From Pseudomonas sp. R-28-1W-6 (GTDB lineage: Bacteria > Pseudomonadota > Gammaproteobacteria > Pseudomonadales > Pseudomonadaceae): a stretch of 64,000 nt of DNA. Positions within the stretch are counted from its first letter, which is position 1; the number at the start of each line of letters is the position of its first letter. The stretch is from assembly GCF_009799925.1 (NCBI RefSeq), contig NZ_WELK01000006.1:1-64000 (forward strand), read 5' to 3'. Below are positions 55,350-63,290 of the stretch, piece after piece. Below the pieces are notes generated by a model. The model searched no databases. It saw only the letters and a list, made by a program, of their open reading frames with translations, and was not told where the DNA came from. A program made the position numbers and the translations under genes.

Positions 55350-55972
55350 TCGATTACATCCGCGACGGCCAGGAAATCTACCGCCAGTCGTTCGCCGCCA
55401 TCCGCGCCGAGGCCGACCTGTCGGCCATCCCGGCCGACCTGGAAAAGCTCGCCGTGCGCCTGATCCACGCCTGCGGCATGGTCGACGTGGTGGCCGACCT
55501 GCGCTTCTCGGCAGGCGCCGGCGCCGCCGGGCGTGCCGCCCTGGCCGCCGGCGCGCCGATTCTCTGCGATGCGCGCATGGTTGCCGAGGGCATCACCCGC
55601 GCGCGCCTGCCGGCAAACAACCCGGTGATCTGCACCCTGCACGATGCCGGCGTGCCCGAGCTGGCCCGCGAGCTGGGCAACACCCGCTCGGCGGTGGCCC
55701 TGGAGCGCTGGCGCGAACAGCTGGCAGGCAGCGTGGTGGTGATCGGCAATGCGCCGACCGCGCTGTTCTACCTGCTGGAAATGCTCGACGCCGGCGCGCC
55801 CAAACCGGCGCTGATCCTCGGCATGCCGGTGGGTTTCATCGGCGCGGCGGAGTCCAAGGACCTGCTTGCCGCCGACAGCCGCGGCGTGCCCTATGTGATA
55901 GTGCGCGGCCGGCGGGGCGGCAGCGCGATGGCCGCCGCGGCGGTCAACGCCCTGGCCACGGAGGTGGAATGA
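55346..55972 (+). CDS. cobH: precorrin-8X methylmutase
   Basis: 208 residues. Moves the C11 methyl to C12 giving hydrogenobyrinate. Catalytic His in [22 protein letters not shown] and [16 protein letters not shown] are family motifs. Overlaps cobG by four bases and cobI by four. Confidence 0.94.
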   Translation: MIDYIRDGQEIYRQSFAAIRAEADLSAIPADLEKLAVRLIHACGMVDVVADLRFSAGAGAAGRAALAAGAPILCDARMVAEGITRARLPANNPVICTLHDAGVPELARELGNTRSAVALERWREQLAGSVVVIGNAPTALFYLLEMLDAGAPKPALILGMPVGFIGAAESKDLLAADSRGVPYVIVRGRRGGSAMAAAAVNALATEVE

Positions 55973-56748
55973 TGACCGCTATGGCGCGCCCCGGCATCGG
56001 CCGCCGCGACAAAGGACGTTTGCTCGGCCTCGGTGTCGGCCCCGGCGACCCGGAGCTGATCACCCTCAAGGCCCTGCGCCTGCTGCAATCGGCGCCGGTG
56101 GTCGGCTACTTCGTGGCCAAGGCCAAGGCGAATAAAGGCCAGGGCGGCAACGCCTTCGCCATCATCGAGCAGCACCTCGGCGAAACCCAGCAGCGCCTGC
56201 CGCTGGTCTACCCGGTGACCACCGAGAAGCTCGAGCCGCCGCTGAGTTACGAGGATGTGATCAGCGCCTTCTACGACACCTGCGCGGTGCAGATCGCCCA
56301 GCACCTGGACGCCGGCCGCGACGTGGCGGTGATCTGCGAGGGTGACCCGTTCTTCTACGGCTCCTACATGTACCTGCACGACCGCCTGGCCGCGCACTAC
56401 CAGGTCGAGGTGGTGCCCGGCGTGTGCTCCATGCTCGGCTGCGCCTCGGTGCTCGGCACCCCGCTGGTGTACCGCAACCAGTCCTTGAGCGTGCTCTCCG
56501 GCGTGCTGCCCGAGGACGAACTCAAGCGCCGCCTGCAGGACGCCGAAGCCGCCGTGGTGATGAAGCTCGGGCGCAACTTCGACAAGGTCCGCCAGGTGCT
56601 ACGCGAGCTGGGCCTGGACCGGCGCGCGCACTACGTCGAGCGGGCGACCATGGGCAGCCAGCGCATAGTTCCGCTGGACGACGTGGAGCCAATGTCCTCG
56701 CCGTATTTCTCGATGATTCTGGTACCGGGAGAGAAATGGCGCGGGTGA
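55969..56748 (+). CDS. cobI: precorrin-2 C20-methyltransferase
   Basis: 259 residues. SAM-dependent tetrapyrrole methylase: [34 protein letters not shown] and [19 protein letters not shown]. Begins at ATGATG inside the cobH end (GGAGG upstream). Following it, a REP interrupts the gene string. Confidence 0.94.
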   Translation: MMTAMARPGIGRRDKGRLLGLGVGPGDPELITLKALRLLQSAPVVGYFVAKAKANKGQGGNAFAIIEQHLGETQQRLPLVYPVTTEKLEPPLSYEDVISAFYDTCAVQIAQHLDAGRDVAVICEGDPFFYGSYMYLHDRLAAHYQVEVVPGVCSMLGCASVLGTPLVYRNQSLSVLSGVLPEDELKRRLQDAEAAVVMKLGRNFDKVRQVLRELGLDRRAHYVERATMGSQRIVPLDDVEPMSSPYFSMILVPGEKWRG

Positions 56749-56758
56749 GCAGGCTCCC

Positions 56759-56824
56759 TGTGGGAGCGGCTTTAGCCGCGATTCCAGTCAACAACACAGC
56801 ATCGCGGCCAAGGCCGCTCCCACG
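56759..56824. repeat. REP palindrome pair within the cob operon
   Basis: Inverted arms TGTGGGAGCGGCTTTAGCC.. (56759-56782) and ..GGCCGCTCCCACG (56801-56824) between cobI and cbiG/cobJ. It may form a stable hairpin in the mRNA, affecting stability or partial termination before cobJ. Confidence 0.85.
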
Positions 56825-56842
56825 GATTGAATGGAAGACTCC

Positions 56843-58501
56843 ATGAGCAGATCCCCGGCCATCGTCATTCTCGGCCCCTCCGCCCTGGCCACCGCCCGCC
56901 GCCTGCAGGGCCTCTACCCGCAGGCCCCGATCCACGGCCTGCGCGGGCGGGTGGCGGGCGTCGAACAAGCCTATGACGACTTCGGCGCCACCCTGCGCGG
57001 GCTGTACCGCGCCGGCACGCCGATCATCGCCCTGTGCGCCGCCGGCATCGTCATTCGCAGCCTGGCGCCGCTCCTGGCGGAGAAGGGTGCCGAGCCGGCG
57101 GTGCTGGCCGTGGCCGAGGACGGCAGCGCCGTGGTGCCGCTGCTTGGCGGGCTGAGCGGGGTGAATTTGCTGGCCCGCGAGATCGCCGCGCTGCTGGCCG
57201 TGGCGCCGGCCATCACCACCAGCGGCGAACTGCGCTTCGGCACCTGCGTGCTCAACCCGCCGCCCGGCTACGTGCTGTCCGACCTCGAGCAGGGCAAGCG
57301 CCTGGTCAGCGACCTGCTCGGCGGCGAGTCGCTGCGCATCGATGGCGCCGCGCCCTGGCTGGAAGCGGCAAACCTGCCGCTGGATGCGCAGGCCAGCCGC
57401 TGCATCCGCATCAGCCCGCAGCGCGCGGAGCAGGGCGGCGCGCTGCTGATCCACCCGCGCCTGGTACTGGCCCGCTGCGGCGCGCTGGACGGCGATCTGC
57501 CCGCTGCCGTGCGCGCTGCCCTGCAGCAGGCCGGCCTGGCCGAGGCGGCGCTGGCCGCGCTGCTGGTCGATGCCGCCGCCATGGCCCATCCGCAACTGGC
57601 CGCCGCAGCCGCCGAGCTGGGCGTGCCGCTGCGCTTTATCGACGCTGCAAGCGCCTTGCCCGCCGCTGTCTATGCAGAGGCGGGCGTTAGCCTGCATCTG
57701 GCCGCCACTCCAGAAGTTGCGGCACAAATCGGCCGGCCGCGTGGCCGCCTCAGCGTGATCGGCCTCGGCCCCGGTTGCGCCGAACTGATGGCCCCGGCCG
57801 TGCGCCAGGCGCTGGACCAGGCCGAGGACGTGCTCGGCTACGAGACCTACGTCAGCATGGCCGGGCCGTTCCGCGCCGATCAGCTGCTGCACGCCAGCGA
57901 CAACCGCGAGGAACTGCAGCGCGCCGCCCATGCCTTTTCATTGGCCGCCCAGGGCCGGCGCGTGGTGATGGTGTCGTCCGGCGACCCCGGCGTGTTCGCC
58001 ATGGCCGCCGCCGTGCTGGAAGCGCTAGAGGCATCCTGCGATGCCGCCTGGCAGGCGGTGGAACTGCAGGTGCTGCCGGGCATCTCCGCCGCCCTGGCCA
58101 CCGCGGCCAAGGCCGGCGCGCCGCTGGGCCACGACTTCTGCATGCTGTCGCTGTCGGACAACCTCAAGCCCTGGGCCATGATCGAGAAGCGCCTGGACCA
58201 CGCCGCCGCCGCCGACCTGGCCATGGCCTTCTACAACCCGATCTCCCGCGCCCGCCCCTGGCAGCTCGGCCGCGCCCTCGACATCGTCCGCCAGCACCGT
58301 ACGCCACTGACCCTGGTGGTGCTCGGCCGCGACATCGGTCGCCCGGCCGAGGCGCTGCGCGTGCTGCCCCTCGGCGAACTGACGCCGGAGCTGGTGGACA
58401 TGCGCACCCTGGTGATCATCGGCTCCAGCCAGACCCGCCGCTTCCCGCGGGCCGAGGGTGGCGAGTGGGTGTATACGCCGCGAAGCTATCCGCAGCTGTA
58501 G
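56843..58501 (+). CDS. cobJ: CbiG-CobJ fusion, precorrin-3B C17-methyltransferase
   Basis: 552 residues. N-terminal part (about 1-300) is CbiG-like (CAAGIVIRSLAPLL, GGLSGVNLLAREIA, TTSGELRFG) with a CobE-like end (VPLRFIDAASALP); the C-terminal part is the C17-methyltransferase that contracts the ring: LSVIGLGPGCAELMAPAV, SSGDPGVFAMA, AFYNPISRARPWQL, VLGRDIGRP. ATG at 56843 preferred over 56831 for GGAAGA spacing. Confidence 0.92.
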   Translation: MSRSPAIVILGPSALATARRLQGLYPQAPIHGLRGRVAGVEQAYDDFGATLRGLYRAGTPIIALCAAGIVIRSLAPLLAEKGAEPAVLAVAEDGSAVVPLLGGLSGVNLLAREIAALLAVAPAITTSGELRFGTCVLNPPPGYVLSDLEQGKRLVSDLLGGESLRIDGAAPWLEAANLPLDAQASRCIRISPQRAEQGGALLIHPRLVLARCGALDGDLPAAVRAALQQAGLAEAALAALLVDAAAMAHPQLAAAAAELGVPLRFIDAASALPAAVYAEAGVSLHLAATPEVAAQIGRPRGRLSVIGLGPGCAELMAPAVRQALDQAEDVLGYETYVSMAGPFRADQLLHASDNREELQRAAHAFSLAAQGRRVVMVSSGDPGVFAMAAAVLEALEASCDAAWQAVELQVLPGISAALATAAKAGAPLGHDFCMLSLSDNLKPWAMIEKRLDHAAAADLAMAFYNPISRARPWQLGRALDIVRQHRTPLTLVVLGRDIGRPAEALRVLPLGELTPELVDMRTLVIIGSSQTRRFPRAEGGEWVYTPRSYPQL

Positions 58502-58777
58502 CTCCGCTGAGTGGGTTGAGTTGCACTTCCCCTGCTGCGAGCTGGACATCCGCCTGCGCCGCATCGCAGGGTGCAGGCTGCCGCTGGGGCAACTGTGGGT
58601 GGCTCGTCGCAGCCGCCGGTGCAGAGTGTCGCTGTTGCGATTTTTCTGCAGCGCACTTGGTGCTAAATAGAATGGCTAAAACCCTATCGCGTAATGCCGT
58701 GCAACGAGAACCGCTATGAGCATCCATCCTGAGACGAGCCGTGAGCATCCAGTCAGCCAGCGCGCGGCGGTGAGCCT

Positions 58778-60487
58778 ATGATCGAAGTCACCGAGGTTTC
58801 CATCGCCGAACTGCGCGCCGCCCTCGAAGCCGGCCGCACCACCGCCGTCGAGCTGGTCCAGGCCTACCTGGCCCGGATCGATGCCTACGACGGCCCCGCC
58901 ACGCCCACCGCGCTGAATGCCGTGGTGGTGCGCAACCCCGACGCACTGGCCGAGGCGCAGGCCTCCGACGCCCGCCGCGCGCGTGGCGAGACCCTCGGCC
59001 CGCTGGATGGCATCCCCTACACGGCCAAGGACAGTTACCTGGTCAAAGGCCTCACCGCCGCCTCCGGCAGCCCGGCCTTCAAGGACCTGGTCGCCTACCG
59101 CGACGCCTTCACCGTCGAGCGCCTGCGCGCCGCCGGCGCCATCTGCCTGGGCAAGACCAACATGCCGCCCATGGCCAACGGCGGCATGCAGCGCGGCGTC
59201 TATGGCCGCGCGGAAAGCCCGTACAACGCCGCCTACCTCACCGCGCCCTTCGCCTCGGGCTCGTCCAACGGCGCCGGCACCGCCACAGCGGCTAGCTATG
59301 CCGCCTTCGGCCTGGCCGAGGAAACCTGGTCGAGTGGCCGCGGCCCGGCCTCGAACAATGGCCTGTGTGCCTACACGCCGTCGCGCGGGGTGATCTCGGT
59401 GCGCGGCAACTGGCCGCTGACCCCGACCATGGACGTGGTGGTGCCCTATGCGCGGACCATGGCCGACCTGCTCGAAGTGCTCGACGTGGTGGTGGCGGAC
59501 GACCCCGACAGCCGTGGCGACCTGTGGCGCCTGCAGCCCTGGGTGCCGATCCCCAAGGCTTCGGCGGTGCGCCCCGCGTCTTACCCGCAGCTTGCCGCGC
59601 CGCCCGCCGCCCTGGCCGGCAAGCGCTTCGGCGTGCCGCGCATGTTCATCAACCAGGATGAGCTGGCCGGCACCAGCGAAAAGCCCGGTATTGGCGGCCC
59701 GACCGGCCAGCGCATCCATACCCGGCCTTCGGTGATTGCCCTGTGGGAGGCGGCGCGCCAGGCCCTCGAAGCGGCTGGCGCGCAAGTGATCGAAGTGGAC
59801 TTCCCGCTGGTGTCCAACTGCGAAGGCGATCGCCCCGGCGCCCCGACCGTGTACAACCGCGGCCTGGTTTCCAAGGAGTTCCTCCATGATGAGCTGTGGG
59901 AGCTGTCAGGCTGGGCATTCGACGATTTCCTGCGGGCCAACGGCGATCCCAAGCTGAACAAGCTCGCCGACGTCGACGGCCCGCTGATCTTCCCGCACGA
60001 CCCCGGTACGCTGCCGAATCGCGAAGACGACCTGGCCGCCGGCATGGACGAATACGTGAACATGGCCAAGCGCGGCCTGAAAAACTGGAGCGAGATCGCG
60101 ACGCTGCCCGACGGCCTGCGCGGCCTGGAAAAGACCCGCAAGATCGACCTGGAAGACTGGATGGACGGCCTCGGCCTCGACGCGGTGCTGTTCCCCACCG
60201 TGGCCGACGTCGGCCCGGCGGATGCCGACGTGAACCCGGTGTCGGCGGATATCGCCTGGAGCAACGGCGTCTGGGTGGCCAACGGCAACCTGGCCATCCG
60301 CCACCTGGGCGTGCCCACCGTGACCGTGCCGATGGGCGTGATGGCGGACATCGGCATGCCGGTGGGGCTGACCTTCGCGGGGCGCGCCTACGACGACTCG
60401 GCGTTGCTGCGCCTGGCGGCGGCGTTCGAGGCGACGGGCTCGAAGCGCTTGGTGCCGCCGCGGACTCCGCCGTTGGGGCGGGGGTGA
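58778..60487 (+). CDS. amidase signature family protein
   Basis: 569 residues. Ser-cisSer-Lys triad: Lys84 (YTAKDS), cis-Ser in FASGSSNGAG (~162-163), nucleophile Ser186 in WSSGRGPAS, where the usual GGSIR is SSGRG. Length is long for the family by an insertion with an oddly acidic DPDSRGDLWR segment. Follows cobJ by 276 bp and is probably separately transcribed. Substrate unknown. Confidence 0.87.
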   Translation: MIEVTEVSIAELRAALEAGRTTAVELVQAYLARIDAYDGPATPTALNAVVVRNPDALAEAQASDARRARGETLGPLDGIPYTAKDSYLVKGLTAASGSPAFKDLVAYRDAFTVERLRAAGAICLGKTNMPPMANGGMQRGVYGRAESPYNAAYLTAPFASGSSNGAGTATAASYAAFGLAEETWSSGRGPASNNGLCAYTPSRGVISVRGNWPLTPTMDVVVPYARTMADLLEVLDVVVADDPDSRGDLWRLQPWVPIPKASAVRPASYPQLAAPPAALAGKRFGVPRMFINQDELAGTSEKPGIGGPTGQRIHTRPSVIALWEAARQALEAAGAQVIEVDFPLVSNCEGDRPGAPTVYNRGLVSKEFLHDELWELSGWAFDDFLRANGDPKLNKLADVDGPLIFPHDPGTLPNREDDLAAGMDEYVNMAKRGLKNWSEIATLPDGLRGLEKTRKIDLEDWMDGLGLDAVLFPTVADVGPADADVNPVSADIAWSNGVWVANGNLAIRHLGVPTVTVPMGVMADIGMPVGLTFAGRAYDDSALLRLAAAFEATGSKRLVPPRTPPLGRG

Positions 60488-60827
60488 TAGGGGGCTTTGC
60501 CTGACTCGCCGGGCCTGCGTCTGCGACCCTAGGGTGGACAACCGCGCAGCGGTGTCCACCAGCTTGGTTGTCCGTGCCGCTGCTGGTTGTCGCGCTGGCT
60601 GAGGCATTGGTGTGGGTCCCTTTTGGCAGTCGCCCCAAAGGAACCAAAAGGTCTTGTCCCGGCATCCGGCCTTGCGCTGCGGAGGCGTTACTCGCTCCGC
60701 TCACCCTCCTGAAGGGGCGTTTGGCGTTGCCTGACCGTTGCGTACTTTTCGTGGGAGCGGCTTCAGCCGCGATAGCAAGCCAGAAGGTGCTGTCCGTTAT
60801 CGCGGCTAAATCCGCTCGGGTTCAGCG
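60488..60827. repeat. repeat-rich gene-free stretch
   Basis: 340 bases. It has a GGTGGAC...GTCCACC hairpin (about 60533-60560), a middle part with CCAAAGGAACCAAAAGGTC that looks like a common Pseudomonas intergenic repeat, and a REP pair (60751-60774 and 60797-60817). No gene seen. Confidence 0.65.
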
Positions 60828-61526
60828 TCACTTGGTCTGACTCGACGGATAAAGTCCGGCGAGCCGCGCGATCACAACCCCAACGTAAAATACCCCTGAA
60901 AATTCTTCGACCATCACCAGTGAGCGGGCGTGATTGGTCAACGGAAGAACATCACCGAAGCCGGTGGTGGTGAGCGTCGTCAGGCTGAAATAGATCAGTT
61001 TGAAAAAAGTGCCGGGCTGGGAGAAATCGAGGTGTCCGGGGCCGAATGAGCCAGCGCTGGATATCTCGACCAAGGCATAGATGAAGGACCATACGAAGGC
61101 CAGCATGATGTAGCCCGCGAGTGCGCCATGCAGCTTGTCGGCTGTAATTGGCCCGCGCTTGAGGATATAGCGCAGCACTCCGCTGAACGAGACTGCAAGA
61201 GACGTTGCATAAGTTATCCCGGCAAGTTCAAGAATCGCGATATTCGCAGTCGACAATGCCGTCCATTGAAGGCCAACCCCAAGCAATGCCAGGCCCAGTT
61301 TGAGGCTGAACCCCCACCGAGTCTGCCTGGTGGCAAAGGCGCCGACGAACAGCACGATTGAAAACAGAATGCCGAGCAACGTGCGAGCGAATATGCCTTC
61401 CTCAAGATAGGGAAACAGGAGGATCAAGCCCAGCAAGAGCAGCATTAGATAAGTGCAGGGCCCATGGCCTATTACCAGCTGTGCTAAATCCTCGTTGGAT
61501 TCAGCTTTATCCTGTGGATTTGTCAT
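60828..61526 (-). CDS. potassium-channel-like ion channel
   Basis: 232 residues, about six membrane helices, pore loop with filter TTTGFGD (TTLTTTGFGDVLP) and last helix FSGVFYVGVVIARLAGL: an ion_trans_2 type channel, without a charged voltage sensor or RCK domain. Base composition is clearly less GC-rich than neighbours, and it lies between repeats inside the cob region, which suggests acquisition. It has no operon partner. Confidence 0.85.
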   Translation of the reverse strand: MTNPQDKAESNEDLAQLVIGHGPCTYLMLLLLGLILLFPYLEEGIFARTLLGILFSIVLFVGAFATRQTRWGFSLKLGLALLGVGLQWTALSTANIAILELAGITYATSLAVSFSGVLRYILKRGPITADKLHGALAGYIMLAFVWSFIYALVEISSAGSFGPGHLDFSQPGTFFKLIYFSLTTLTTTGFGDVLPLTNHARSLVMVEEFSGVFYVGVVIARLAGLYPSSQTK

Positions 61527-61758
61527 ACCAGTATCCTAGAGATCGAACTTACGCTCGTGACCTGACGTTGCATGGTGAAATCCGACCTGGCTCTAGAAGA
61601 GTCGGCAGCGAAACTCCAGTCGCGAATGCGTGAGAGGGGATCCAGTCTGGCAGACAGCCAAGGGGCGATCCATAGGGCCGCGCCGTAGATGCGTTCCTGG
61701 CCGATTTCTGCCGGACATCACCGGCAGCTTCGAGTCGCAGCAGCCTTGCTCGAGTTGT

Positions 61759-62526
61759 TCACTTCGCCGCTGACTCGCTCTTCCTCAGCAAATAGCTATC
61801 CATAATCCACCCATTCCTCTCCCGTGCCTGCGCGCGGGTGGCAGCAATCCGCTCCGCAACCTCGTCCAGCGGCCCGGCAATCAGAATCTCGTCCGCCGTG
61901 CCCACATACGCCCCCCAGTAGATCTGCAGCCCCTGCCCGACCAAGCGCAGGTAGCTGTCCTTGGCGTCGAGCATCACCGCCACGCTGTCCACGCCTTGCG
62001 GCCAGCCTGCGGCGAGCAGGCGGCCGGTGGTGATTTCCACGGCGCGGCCGATGCTGTTGAGCGGCACGCGGTGGCGGGCGGTGAGGGCCTGCAGGCTGGT
62101 GATGCCGGGGATCACCGCGTAGCGCAGGTCGCTGCGTGCGACGGCGATGGCCTCGACGATGCGGATGCTGCTGTCGTACAGCGAAGGGTCGCCCCAGACC
62201 ATGAAGGCGGCCACTTCGCCATCGGCCATCTGCTCGTCGATCAACTGCTCGAACACCGCCTGCTTGTCGCGGTTCAGCTCGTCGACGCTGGCGCGGTAGT
62301 CGGCGGCCTCGCGCTCGCGTTCCGGCTGCAGGCCTTCGGCGAAACGAGGCGTGTGGCCGCCGAGGAAGCGCGCGCAGATTTCCCGGCGCAGGGCGTTGAG
62401 CTTGTGTTTGGCCGGGCCCTTGTCGAGCAGGAAGATCACGTCGGCGCGGCGCAGGGCCTTGAGCGCCTGCATCGTGATGTAGTCGGGGTCGCCGGCGCCG
62501 ATGCCGACCAGCAGCAGTTCTTTCAT
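61759..62526 (-). CDS. cobF: precorrin-6A synthase (deacetylating)
   Basis: 255 residues. C1-methyltransferase that also releases the C20-acetyl. LLVGIGAGDPDYITMQALKA, LLDKGPAKHKLNALRREIC, MVWGDPSLYDSSIRI, VIPGITSLQALTARHR match CobF. It fills the role cbiD has in other pseudomonads. Its ATG overlaps the stop of the chelatase VWA segment (ATGA), so it is coupled to the chelatase genes upstream. Confidence 0.93.
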   Translation of the reverse strand: MKELLLVGIGAGDPDYITMQALKALRRADVIFLLDKGPAKHKLNALRREICARFLGGHTPRFAEGLQPEREREAADYRASVDELNRDKQAVFEQLIDEQMADGEVAAFMVWGDPSLYDSSIRIVEAIAVARSDLRYAVIPGITSLQALTARHRVPLNSIGRAVEITTGRLLAAGWPQGVDSVAVMLDAKDSYLRLVGQGLQIYWGAYVGTADEILIAGPLDEVAERIAATRAQARERNGWIMDSYLLRKSESAAK

Positions 62527-63290
62527 GGTGTGTTCCAGGTTGGGGAGCGGGCGCGCAGCGCCAGCTCGTCGATATGCTGGTAGTCGGCGCCCAGCTCGCT
62601 GGCCAGCTGGCGGGCGCGGCCGAGGCGCACGGGCGTGCGTTCGATATCCACCAGCAGCGCCGGGCACTGGCTGGCGGGCAGGGCGGGCCAGTCGCGCAGG
62701 CGGCCGTCGGTGAGGATCAGCAGGCGCTGCTGTTCGCCCGGTTGCAGGTTCTGGCGCCGCGCCTGCCACTGCGCGGCCTGCTGCAGGGCCTCGATCAGCG
62801 GGGTGCCGCCGCCGGCGCCGAGTTGGTCGAGCCAGTCGCGCAGGGCGCTGGCGCTTTTCTGTCCCTGCCACAGCCAGCGCGGCTGCGTGCCGGTGGCGTG
62901 CAGCAGGGCCAGGCGTGCGCGCTGGCGGTAGGCCGCGTCGAACAGTTCGGCGAGCAGGCCCTTGGCCTGGCTCAGGGCGCCACCGCGGCGGGTCGAGGCC
63001 GAGGCATCCACTATCACCAGCCAGAGTTCGCTGGGTTGCGCGCTGCGTGGGCGGCGCAGCAGGTCCTGGCGGCTGCGCGGGTGGCCCTTGAGCAGGGTCG
63101 CCGGCCAGTCTATGCCGCCCAGCAGGCCGCTGCGGCTGGCGCCGTTGCGTCCGCCACTCAGGCTGCCCGGTTTGGCTCTGGCATCCGCACCCAGGGGCTG
63201 GCGCGGGCGGATGCTCAGGGCTTTTTTGCCCAGCGTGGTGGTTCGCGCCGTTCGCCCATGGCCTGGGCCTGGGCCGGCAGTTCGCCCCAC
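62523..63290 (-). CDS. chlD: cobalt-chelatase VWA domain segment (chlD 3' part, -1 frame)
   Basis: VWA domain with MIDAS LVIVDASASTRRGG (DxSxS), GGGTPLIEAL and LILTDGRLRDW. The frame is open to a GTG at 63290, but there is no ATG/GTG/TTG between 63227 and the VWA core, and the sequence from 63221 on (GCC CTG AGC ...) is exactly -1 of the ATPase frame, behind an A AAA AAG heptamer. So it is most likely made as the C-terminal half of a frameshift ATPase-VWA fusion; independent initiation at the GTG is the weaker option. Overlaps cobF by ATGA. Confidence 0.8.
   Translation of the reverse strand: MGRTAGPGPGHGRTARTTTLGKKALSIRPRQPLGADARAKPGSLSGGRNGASRSGLLGGIDWPATLLKGHPRSRQDLLRRPRSAQPSELWLVIVDASASTRRGGALSQAKGLLAELFDAAYRQRARLALLHATGTQPRWLWQGQKSASALRDWLDQLGAGGGTPLIEALQQAAQWQARRQNLQPGEQQRLLILTDGRLRDWPALPASQCPALLVDIERTPVRLGRARQLASELGADYQHIDELALRARSPTWNTP
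63181..63227 (-). promoter_or_regulatory. programmed -1 ribosomal frameshift signal
   Basis: A AAA AAG heptamer at 63227-63221, read in the ATPase frame as GCA AAA AAG CCC TGA; then six bases later an 8-bp stem GCATCCGC/GCGGATGC (63214-63207 with 63188-63181), with an inner CCAG/CTGG helix. Heptamer, spacing and stem are the three usual elements of -1 frameshifting. Confidence 0.75.

Noticed and set aside
58502..58777. Possible small gene between cobJ and the amidase
   Set aside because: Open frames here lack a start signal or family resemblance; I see nothing firm in this 276-base gap.
63270..63290. GTG at 63290 as independent start of the VWA gene
   Set aside because: It would encode an out-of-frame Gly/Pro/Arg peptide over the ATPase linker; the frameshift signal explains the junction better. 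Kept only as an alternative.
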